DNA from: an uncultured Acetatifactor sp.
GTDB taxonomy: Bacteria > Bacillota > Clostridia > Lachnospirales > Lachnospiraceae
Assembly: GCA_910577035.1 (NCBI GenBank)
Contig: CAJTKW010000058.1
Coordinates: forward strand, 4,574 to 23,876
Length of the DNA stretch: 19,303 nt
Direction: 5' to 3'
Position numbers and translations under genes: made by a program. Below the pieces are notes generated by a model that worked only from the letters and a program-made list of their open reading frames with translations, was not told the origin of the DNA and did no database searches. Below, in pieces: positions 1-5,613 of this stretch (the stretch's first letter is position 1; each line of letters starts with the position of its first letter).

Positions 1-594
1 GCATATCATACCTGCGGGGTGGAGGGCTGTACCCAGGCAGGGGCCCACAGCCACAGCACCTGCGGAGTGGCAGGCTGTGACCAGACCGGGGAGCACAGCC
101 ACGGCATGTGCGGGATAGCCGGGTGCATGCAGATCGGGGAGCACAGCCACAGTGTGTGCGGGATAGCCGAGTGTACGGAAACGTGTGTACATCAGCATAA
201 CGGCGTGTACTGTTACCCACACAGCGCGGACGACGGCCACGCATATCATACCTGCGGGGTGGAGGGCTGTACCCAGGCAGGGGCCCACAGCCACAACATC
301 TGCGGAGTAGCAGGCTGTGACCAGACCGGGGAGCACAGCCACGGTACCTGCGGAGTGGCGGGTTGTACCCAGACCGGAGAGCACAGCCATAGCACCTGCG
401 GAGTAGCAGGCTGTGACCAGACCGGGGAGCACAGCCACGGCACCTGCGGGGTGGCGGGTTGTACCCAGATCGGGGAGCACAGCCACGGCACCTGCGGAGT
501 AGCGGGTTGTACCCAGATCGGAGCCCACAGCCACGGAGGGCATGAATCCGGCGGGGGGCGTCATCACGGCGGTCATGGCGGCGGCCATCATTAA
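1..594 (+). CDS. Cys/His-rich tandem-repeat protein with His/Gly tail (5' partial)
   Basis: The frame is open from base 1, so the gene begins upstream of the window; 197 codons and the stop are visible. The GTG at 19 lies inside a repeat and is not a believable start. The visible protein is ten 16-residue units of the form TCGVAGCxQxGEHSHG, each with the spacing C-x4-C-x5-H-x-H, which is a plausible zinc-finger-like metal site. The fourth unit is followed by a 16-residue insert (GVYCYPHSADDGHAYH). The last 18 residues are almost only Gly and His (GGRHHGGHGGGHH), like the metal-binding tails of nickel or zinc chaperones. No signal peptide can be judged because the N-terminus is missing. The methyltransferase starts 28 bp after the stop, so the two may be co-transcribed. 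Metal binding or storage is inference; I do not recognise a named family. Confidence 0.8.
   Translation, partial: AYHTCGVEGCTQAGAHSHSTCGVAGCDQTGEHSHGMCGIAGCMQIGEHSHSVCGIAECTETCVHQHNGVYCYPHSADDGHAYHTCGVEGCTQAGAHSHNICGVAGCDQTGEHSHGTCGVAGCTQTGEHSHSTCGVAGCDQTGEHSHGTCGVAGCTQIGEHSHGTCGVAGCTQIGAHSHGGHESGGGRHHGGHGGGHH
10..537 (+). repeat. 48-bp (16-residue) coding tandem repeat array, with a 240-bp higher-order period
   Basis: Eleven 48-bp steps run from 10 to 537: ten Cys/His units plus one non-canonical insert at 202-249. Bases 1-54 recur almost unchanged at 241-294, so there is also a 240-bp (5 x 48) duplication. Units at 346-537 are nearly identical in DNA, which suggests recent expansion or gene conversion. 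The array is a candidate for length variation between strains. Confidence 0.85.
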
Positions 595-622
595 TGGCTG
601 GACTACAGGCAAGGGGAGGCAA

Positions 623-1378
623 ATGATAGATTATAGTATTCAAAACAAAAAGGCATGGGAATATAGCGCATATGAGTTTTGGGTAGAGCATTCGGGGACA
701 CCGGCCGAAAGGGCTCGAATGGATGTGGAAGACCCGAAGGGGATGCTGAAAAGATATGCCGCTTACTTTGACACGTACAACGGTGTAAAAATTGCAAATA
801 TATGCGGCTCCTGCGGAAAGAAGGCTGTTCCGTTGGCGCTTCTGGGGGCAGAGGTTACAATTTTTGATATATCGGAGGACAATAAGAAATATGCCCTGGA
901 AGTCGCGGATGCTGCAAAGGTTGCTTTGAACTTTGAAGTATGTGATATATTGGAAATTGATATAGAGAAGTATGGAAATTATTTTGATGTATTGTTTATG
1001 GAGGGAGGCGTGCTGCATTATTTTCATGACATTGATAAGTTCATGGGCATTATGTATGCGCTGCTGAAAAGCGGCGGGAAGATGATTTGCAGTGATTTTC
1101 ATCCTTTTACGAAAATAGAGGATATATTAGAGCTTGAACAGCCTGCTATGAATTATTTTTCTACGGAAGTTTTTGAAGGCGAAATGGCTCATGCCCGTTT
1201 TTATGAGGAGAATATCCGAAAACAGATGCCACGATGCAGTTACCGGAAATATACAATCAGTGAGATTATTAACTCTGTGATCAACAGTGGTTTTATCCTG
1301 CGAAAGTTTGACGAGCATCCGGCATGGACAAATGAGCGGATACCGGGAGAGTTTACCGTAGTAGCGAATAAGGCGTGA
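623..1378 (+). CDS. Class I SAM-dependent methyltransferase
   Basis: The 251-residue protein has a Rossmann-type methyltransferase core: a glycine-rich motif I at residues 57-67 (IANICGSCGKK), an acidic residue after beta-2 (D82 in TIFDIS) that would hold the ribose of SAM, and an FMEGGVLHYF stretch in the motif IV region. The order fits the UbiE/Methyltransf_25-like superfamily. The frame is open back to 542, inside the previous gene, but the ATG at 623 is preceded by AGGGGAGG at the right distance and is the likely start. The substrate cannot be deduced. Base composition is more AT-rich than most of the window (many ATA and AAT codons), which may mean separate ancestry. Together with the Cys/His repeat gene 28 bp upstream it could form a two-gene unit. 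Confidence 0.8.
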   Translation: MIDYSIQNKKAWEYSAYEFWVEHSGTPAERARMDVEDPKGMLKRYAAYFDTYNGVKIANICGSCGKKAVPLALLGAEVTIFDISEDNKKYALEVADAAKVALNFEVCDILEIDIEKYGNYFDVLFMEGGVLHYFHDIDKFMGIMYALLKSGGKMICSDFHPFTKIEDILELEQPAMNYFSTEVFEGEMAHARFYEENIRKQMPRCSYRKYTISEIINSVINSGFILRKFDEHPAWTNERIPGEFTVVANKA

Positions 1379-1406
1379 GGGAAAGCGGCAGAAGCAGACA
1401 GGAATG

Positions 1407-1434
1407 TCCGGCAGGATATTTCCGACAGGAAATT
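1407..1434 (+). repeat. 14-bp imperfect tandem duplication
   Basis: TCCGGCAGGATATT (1407-1420) is followed directly by TCCGACAGGAAATT (1421-1434), matching at 12 of 14 positions. It lies in the 180-bp gap before the flagellin gene. No promoter could be assigned there with confidence. Confidence 0.4.
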
Positions 1435-1558
1435 TTCTGAAAGACACTTGAAATTTACCGGCAGCTATATTAAACTGAAGGTGAAGAAGGAATTTTATGG
1501 ATCGGAAAGCGTCGGAGGAGGGGGTCATTCTCCGGCGGACAGATAAGGAGGTGCTGAT

Positions 1559-2329
1559 TTGAGAATAGATTCTGTTCACAACACATTTTCCAATCGAAGC
1601 TCCCTATATGAAAAGTTATCCAGCGGGAAAAGGATTAACCGTGCGGCGGATGACGCTGCCGGGCTTGCGATTGCGCAAAAGATCTTAAAGGAAAACAAAG
1701 GGCTGGACATGGGGGCATCCAATATCCGCGACGGTATCAGTGCCGCTAATGTGGCGGACGGAGCCATCGGAACCATGACGGATTCCCTGCAGAGAATCCA
1801 TGAGCTTGGTATTCAGGCATCCAACGGCCTGTACAGTGATTCCGACAGGAAAATGATTCAGGGTGAGGTGAATCAGCTTCTTCAGGATGTGCAGCGAACG
1901 GCGGTGGGGACGAGGTTTAATGAAATGTCCCTTTTAGACGGCAGTATGGCAGATATGAATATTGCGGCCAATGCGGACGGAACCGGTATGAAGATCGGTA
2001 TGGAGAATGTGACACTGAAGTCTCTGGGAATCAATGGGTTTGACGTCACCAAGGACTTTGACCTTTCGGTAATTGACGAGGCCATCAGCAAGGTCAGCTC
2101 TGCCAGGGGCAGGCTGGGCGCCGCGACAAACGCCATGGAGCATGCTTACAACAGTAACAGGGTGACTTCTGAGAACCTGACAGCCTCGGGAAGCCGCATC
2201 GAGGATCTGGATATTCCCAAGGCGGTTTCGGAGAGGCAGAAAAACAAGCTGCTGCAGGATTACCGAATGGGAATGATGCGCAGAAAGATGCAGGATGACT
2301 CATCGGTTTTGAAGCTTTTTGGTATGTGA
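1559..2329 (+). CDS. Short flagellin-like protein (D0/D1 domains only)
   Basis: This 256-residue protein starts at TTG 1559 behind the strong site AAGGAGGTG (1544-1552). The N-terminal region carries the flagellin signature KLSSGKRINRAADDAAGLAI (about residues 19-38) and heptad-rich helices to about residue 115. The C-terminal region (about 165-256) has the flagellin pattern of SSARGRLGA, ENLTASGSRIEDLDI and a closing VLKLFGM. There is no variable D2/D3 region. The segment before LSSG is about ten residues shorter than in ordinary flagellins. In a motile cell such a protein would be exported by the flagellar type III system and build or cap the filament, but no other flagellar gene is in the window. 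Possible roles are a minor filament subunit or a stand-alone paralogue. The family assignment is firm; the role is inferred. Confidence 0.88.
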   Translation: MRIDSVHNTFSNRSSLYEKLSSGKRINRAADDAAGLAIAQKILKENKGLDMGASNIRDGISAANVADGAIGTMTDSLQRIHELGIQASNGLYSDSDRKMIQGEVNQLLQDVQRTAVGTRFNEMSLLDGSMADMNIAANADGTGMKIGMENVTLKSLGINGFDVTKDFDLSVIDEAISKVSSARGRLGAATNAMEHAYNSNRVTSENLTASGSRIEDLDIPKAVSERQKNKLLQDYRMGMMRRKMQDDSSVLKLFGM

Positions 2330-2341
2330 GATATAGGATGG

Positions 2342-2431
2342 GACTGTTGTAAAACAAGGATTTTGGCAAATATGGTTTTCAGAAAGGGATGTCAGCCATA
2401 TTTATTATTGAATCCGAGTTTTGCAACAGTC
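2342..2431. repeat. 90-bp imperfect inverted repeat (long hairpin; possible MITE or terminator)
   Basis: The outer arms are GACTGTTGTAAAAC (2342-2355) and GTTTTGCAACAGTC (2418-2431), differing at one position that would be a G-U pair in RNA. Pairing resumes with GGATT and AATCC, and again near the loop with AAATATGG (2368-2375) and CCATATTT (2396-2403). It begins 12 bp after the flagellin stop and is followed by a T-rich run, so it may end that transcript. The long, bulged form is also typical of a miniature mobile element. TATAGG occurs on both sides (2332 and 2441) but not flush with the arms. Confidence 0.6.
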
Positions 2432-2506
2432 TTATTTTGTTATAGGTTGATAATTTCGACGGCGGCAGAAAGCAGCAAACATTGAAAAGCAGACGGCATG
2501 GGCAGG

Positions 2507-2586
2507 AACCCCAAGGACGCAGGGAATAATGTGAGGAAGCAGAGGAAACCCCAAGGACGCAAGAGATAGTGCGAGGAAACAAAGGA
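2507..2586 (+). repeat. 40-bp tandem direct repeat, two diverged copies
   Basis: Both copies (2507-2546 and 2547-2586) start with AACCCCAAGGACGCA and continue with a related purine-rich run containing GTGAGGAAGC or GCGAGGAAAC. A scrap of a third copy (CAATGTAAGGAAAGC) leads into the 12-bp array. The 2330-2687 gap holds only repeats; no convincing gene was seen there. Confidence 0.65.
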
Positions 2587-2599
2587 CAATGTAAGGAAA

Positions 2600-2671
2600 G
2601 CAAATAAAGAAGCAAATAAGGAAGCAAATAAAGAAGCAAATAAAGGAGCAAATAAAGAAGCAAATAAAGAA
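2600..2671 (+). repeat. Six 12-bp tandem repeats (GCAAATAAAGAA) directly before a ribosome-binding site
   Basis: Six full units run without gaps; units 2 and 4 each differ by one base. The array ends where GCAGGAGG, the Shine-Dalgarno site of the bacteriohemerythrin gene, begins, as though that site were a seventh, altered unit. A 12-bp unit preserves reading frame, but frames through it lack start codons and stops occur at 2567 and 2592, so it is most likely untranslated leader. Copy-number change would alter leader length. Confidence 0.8.
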
Positions 2672-2687
2672 GCAGGAGGTTAAGGAA

Positions 2688-3074
2688 ATGTACGAATTTA
2701 AGGAAGAGTATCTGACGGGGATTGAGCAGATCGATCAGGAGCACAGGAGGCTTTTCGAGATCGCGGAAGAGCTGTATGAGCTGAAGAATGAGGAGTTTAT
2801 CCCGGATAAGTACGACAACATACGGCATATTCTGGAGGAACTGAGGGACTATACCCTCACCCATTTTGAGCATGAGGAAGAGTATATGAAGAGCATCGGG
2901 TACAAAAGGATGTTTACACAGGTGAGCCAGCATAATGCCCTGCGGGAAACCATAGGTAACTGGGATCTGGACGCCATCGACGAGAATCAGGACCAGGCCA
3001 TTGACGAGATGCTGGGACTGATTACGGACTGGCTGGTGAACCACATTCTGAATGAGGATAAGCTAATCGTGTAA
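2688..3074 (+). CDS. Bacteriohemerythrin (non-haem di-iron O2-binding protein)
   Basis: The 128-residue protein is a single hemerythrin four-helix bundle of usual length. Visible metal ligands by family pattern are H19 (IDQEHRRLF), H59 and E63 (THFEHEEEYM), H82 (SQHNALRE), H119 and D124 (NHILNED). The remaining position, normally the first His of an HxxxH pair, is Gln here (Q78), so one of the usual five His ligands is replaced. The protein would bind O2 (or NO) in the cytoplasm; in anaerobes such proteins are thought to scavenge or sense oxygen. The start ATG lies 8 nt after AGGAGG (2674-2679), at the end of the 12-bp repeat array. It appears to be a single-gene unit; the next promoter lies about 65 bp after its stop. 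Confidence 0.9.
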   Translation: MYEFKEEYLTGIEQIDQEHRRLFEIAEELYELKNEEFIPDKYDNIRHILEELRDYTLTHFEHEEEYMKSIGYKRMFTQVSQHNALRETIGNWDLDAIDENQDQAIDEMLGLITDWLVNHILNEDKLIV

Positions 3075-3139
3075 CGAGAACTGCCTGTTCAATTTTTACA
3101 TTTTAGATACAATTTTACAGTACCTTTGATACTTGTACC

Positions 3140-3148
3140 TGCTATAAT
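3140..3148 (+). promoter_or_regulatory. Extended -10 promoter (TGCTATAAT) for the two-component operon
   Basis: TGCTATAAT at 3140-3148 is a perfect extended -10 element. No good -35 lies 16-18 nt upstream, which extended -10 promoters tolerate. Transcription would start near 3155 and pass through the asnB remnant before the response regulator. Confidence 0.55.
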
Positions 3149-3189
3149 GCCTGATATAGACAAATTCGTGATAAAGAGAGGAATTGACT

Positions 3190-3385
3190 ATGTGTGGGAT
3201 TTGCGGGATTATCAGGAAGGCCGGCAGGAAGCAAGGTGCTGGTATTTAACGGTGAGATTAATAATGATCGGGAGCTGCGGGAGACATAGCCTGGGAAAGG
3301 GCATGTCTTCCGCAGTGCTTCTGATTCGGAAGTATTGACAGCTTTCTGCTGTGGCATCGGATTTACTTTGAAGGAGAGCTATCAG
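3190..3385 (+). pseudogene. Decayed 5' fragment of an asparagine synthetase (asnB-like) gene
   Basis: An ATG at 3190 with a ribosome-binding site (AGAGAGG) opens with MCGICGII, the N-terminus of class II glutamine amidotransferases such as AsnB, where Cys2 is the catalytic nucleophile. This frame stops at 3247. In the +1 frame the text continues as KVLVFNGEINNDRELRET (3233-3286), matching the conserved FNGEIYNYRELR block. After an in-frame TAG at 3287 the same frame gives KGHVFRSASDSEVLTAF, matching the GHxFxSxSDTEVLL block of AsnB. About 50 residues that normally lie between the first two blocks are missing, and the rest of the gene is gone. This is therefore a scar with an internal deletion, a frameshift and a stop. 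It occupies the 3075-3386 gap; no other gene is seen there. Confidence 0.75.
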
Positions 3386-3386
3386 G

Positions 3387-4073
3387 TTGGAAGAGATCAG
3401 AATTCTTATCATAGAAGACGAAAAGCCCATTGCGGACATTTTGAAATATGACCTGAGCGGAGAGGGGTACCGGGTGGATTGTGCTTACACCGGAGCCCGG
3501 GGAATGCTGGCAGTGGAAGAGTTCAGGCCACATCTGGTGCTTCTGGACTGGATGCTGCCGGATATAAGCGGTGTGGACCTGCTGAAATATGTAACGGAAG
3601 GGTATCATATCCCGGTGATAATGCTGACGGCCCGGGGAACCATTGAGGACAAGGTATACGGGATGTCCTGCGGCGCGGATGACTATATTACCAAGCCCTT
3701 TGACCTGCGGGAGGTCAATATCCGCATTCAGGCAGTGCTCCGGAGGCTGGGCAGGGTATTGGAAAAGGAGAAAAAGGAGTTATTTCGGATGCAGGATGTC
3801 CTGATTCATGCCGGGGAGCGGACAGCGATTCTGGAGGGAAGGCGGGTAGAGCTGACTCCCAAGGAATTTGACCTGTTGCTGTGGCTGGTACGGCATCCAA
3901 GGCAGGTTTTTACCAGAGCAAGGCTGCTGGATACGGTCTGGGGGTACGATGTTGAAGGAGATACCAGGACAGTGGACATCCACATTCAAAGGCTTCGGAA
4001 AAAACTCCATGTGGAAGAAGCGATAGTCACTGTCCATGGAGTGGGGTATAAATATGTGCCGGAAAAAGCTTAA
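3387..4073 (+). CDS. OmpR/PhoB-family response regulator
   Basis: The 228-residue protein has an N-terminal receiver domain with the acidic pair E10-D11, phospho-acceptor D54 (LLDWMLPD), T81 (MLTAR) and K103 (TKPFD), then a C-terminal winged-helix domain (about 130-226) with ELTPKEFDLLLWL and the recognition-helix and wing pattern RTVDIHIQRLRKKL. The start is a TTG at 3387 preceded by AAGGAGAG (3371-3378). The gene overlaps the histidine kinase by 20 bp, so the pair is translationally coupled and is almost certainly cognate. It would activate or repress target promoters when phosphorylated. The signal is unknown. The leader upstream contains the asnB scar. Confidence 0.95.
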   Translation: MEEIRILIIEDEKPIADILKYDLSGEGYRVDCAYTGARGMLAVEEFRPHLVLLDWMLPDISGVDLLKYVTEGYHIPVIMLTARGTIEDKVYGMSCGADDYITKPFDLREVNIRIQAVLRRLGRVLEKEKKELFRMQDVLIHAGERTAILEGRRVELTPKEFDLLLWLVRHPRQVFTRARLLDTVWGYDVEGDTRTVDIHIQRLRKKLHVEEAIVTVHGVGYKYVPEKA

Positions 4074-5538
4074 GATCTGTCACAGCGTTTTATTCCGGAT
4101 CAGTGTCTGGATTCTACTCATCGGGCTTACGGCAATGGCATTGGTCCATTATTTCATGGAAATCCAGATGCGGTATCAGATGGAAAACCAGATCACGGAA
4201 GAGCTCCTGCGGGTGCGGGAGAACGGATTGCTCTATATGCGGCAGACAATGCTCTTAAATAAGGGGCAGATGTTTGAGATGTATGGAGGCGAAATCGGGG
4301 AGATGCTGAGACGCGCAGGCTACCAGGAAATCTTTCTCTGTGATGAGAAGGGGCAGCTGATTTCCGGCGATAGGGAAGCATTTGTGCTGCGGCAGCAGGA
4401 GGAAGATTTCATACGGGCCGGAAAAGGAGAAAGCGTCTTTGTCATTCATTACGGGGGACAGGGACAGTGCAAGGTTTTCTTTTCCATGCCTGTGATGGTA
4501 AACGATGAGATGATCGGTACCATCAGCTGCTCCTTTGACTATGGGGAGCTTTACCGGGGGCAGCTGGATACAATCAGACGGATGACGGGGATCATTGTGG
4601 CAGCCTTTACTTTGATCTGCCTGGTGATCTGGCTGACGGTCTATCGGATCCTTTTGCCGATCCGGAAGCTGAGCCGTGGAGCCGCCGAGGTCTCTGCCTG
4701 TCTGGCGGATGGACGGCAGGGCAGCACGATTTTAAGCAGTCTGGGATTCCAGCGGCGCAGGGATGAGATCGGAGAGCTGGCTGCAAATTATCTGGAAATG
4801 CTGCGGGTGATCGAGGGCCAGATCGACAGGATCCGGGAAGATAAGGACAGAATCATCACATTGTGGAACAGCCGTCAGGAATTTTACAATAATGTGACTC
4901 ACGAACTGAAAACTCCCCTCACTACCATTTCCGGATATGCACAGCTGATGGAGAAGAACGGCCCGGAAGATGAAAGTCTTTTTTACATGGGGACGGAGCA
5001 TATCCTTAGGGAGAGCAGCCGGCTTCATCGGATGGTGGTTCAGCTTCTGGAGCTGCAGGATAAGGCGGAGGAGGCGGAGACGGAACGGCTGGATCTGGCA
5101 GTGCTCCTGGAAAGCGTGACGGAAGCCATGAGGATTAAGGCCGGGCGATATGAAAATGAGCTGCTGCTGGAGACAGACGGGGATAAAAGTTTTCCTGTAT
5201 TGGGATATGAGGACAGGATTCGGCAGGTGTTTATTAATGTAATCGACAATGCCATAAAATATGGAGACAGAAAGAGGCCCATCTGTATCAGAATCGGGAG
5301 GCAGGAGGAGAAGATCTGCACCACGATAACAAACTGGGGCAGAGGAATCCCCGGGGAGGATCTGGAGAGGATCTTTGAGCCTTTCTACCGGGCAGACAGG
5401 GAGTTTTCCAGAGAAACGGGAAGCTCCGGCCTGGGGTTGTCGATTGCCGCCAGGATCATGGAGGAGCACGGCGGGCATATTTCTGCGGACAGTGTGGCCG
5501 GGCAGACAATATTTACGATCCGGTTTCCGGCAGCATGA
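4054..5538 (+). CDS. Membrane sensor histidine kinase
   Basis: With the ATG at 4054 the protein is 494 residues; this start has GGAGTGGGG about 8 nt upstream, whereas the in-frame ATG at 4036 has no such site. Order: membrane segment 1 (about 12-34), an extracellular region of about 140 residues, membrane segment 2 (about 178-200), HAMP linker, dimerisation helix with phospho-acceptor H283 (NNVTHELKTPLTTISGY), and an ATPase domain with N box (NVIDNAIKYG), G1 (NWGRGIPG), F box (FEPFYR) and G2 (GSSGLGLSIA). It is a HisKA-type kinase paired with the upstream regulator. The extracellular part resembles a small sensory domain, but no ligand can be read from it. The lipoprotein 75 bp downstream could be a target or an accessory sensor. 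Confidence 0.95.
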   Translation: MCRKKLKICHSVLFRISVWILLIGLTAMALVHYFMEIQMRYQMENQITEELLRVRENGLLYMRQTMLLNKGQMFEMYGGEIGEMLRRAGYQEIFLCDEKGQLISGDREAFVLRQQEEDFIRAGKGESVFVIHYGGQGQCKVFFSMPVMVNDEMIGTISCSFDYGELYRGQLDTIRRMTGIIVAAFTLICLVIWLTVYRILLPIRKLSRGAAEVSACLADGRQGSTILSSLGFQRRRDEIGELAANYLEMLRVIEGQIDRIREDKDRIITLWNSRQEFYNNVTHELKTPLTTISGYAQLMEKNGPEDESLFYMGTEHILRESSRLHRMVVQLLELQDKAEEAETERLDLAVLLESVTEAMRIKAGRYENELLLETDGDKSFPVLGYEDRIRQVFINVIDNAIKYGDRKRPICIRIGRQEEKICTTITNWGRGIPGEDLERIFEPFYRADREFSRETGSSGLGLSIAARIMEEHGGHISADSVAGQTIFTIRFPAA

Positions 5539-5613
5539 GGGCGGAGACTGCCGGCGGAGGATGGCTGGCCGCCAGGTTTGAGTGCCTGCTGAGGCGGGCA
5601 GATGGGAGTTAGT

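Noticed and set aside
246..491. Open - strand frame opposite the Cys/His repeat array
   Set aside because: It is the mirror of the repeat codons (repeating WLCSPVW-type text) with no ribosome-binding site or independent support.
1..594. CRISPR array as an explanation for the regular 48-bp repeats
   Set aside because: The repeats are continuous, in frame, lack distinct spacers and encode a consistent Cys/His pattern.
542..622. N-terminal extension of the methyltransferase back to ATG 542
   Set aside because: It would overlap the His/Gly tail of the previous gene, and ATG 623 has a strong ribosome-binding site.
1469..1520. Possible flagellar sigma (sigma-28) promoter before the flagellin gene
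   Set aside because: TAAA is present but no GCCGATAT-like -10 box occurs at the right distance.
2332..2446. TATAGG on both sides of the 90-bp inverted repeat as a target-site duplication
   Set aside because: The copies lie 4 and 9 bp from the arms rather than flush against them, and a 6-bp match can occur by chance.
2570..2683. Possible peptide of ANKE repeats from the 12-bp array on the + strand
   Set aside because: The frame has no start codon after the upstream stop at 2567 and ends before the bacteriohemerythrin start.
2379..3044. Long - strand frame with repeated LLLYLLLY text
   Set aside because: The Leu/Tyr run is the complement of the 12-bp repeat array and the rest is opposite the clear bacteriohemerythrin gene.
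3126..3338. 70-codon + strand frame in the gap before the response regulator
   Set aside because: It starts within the promoter region and its text has no family features; the asnB blocks lie in the other two frames.
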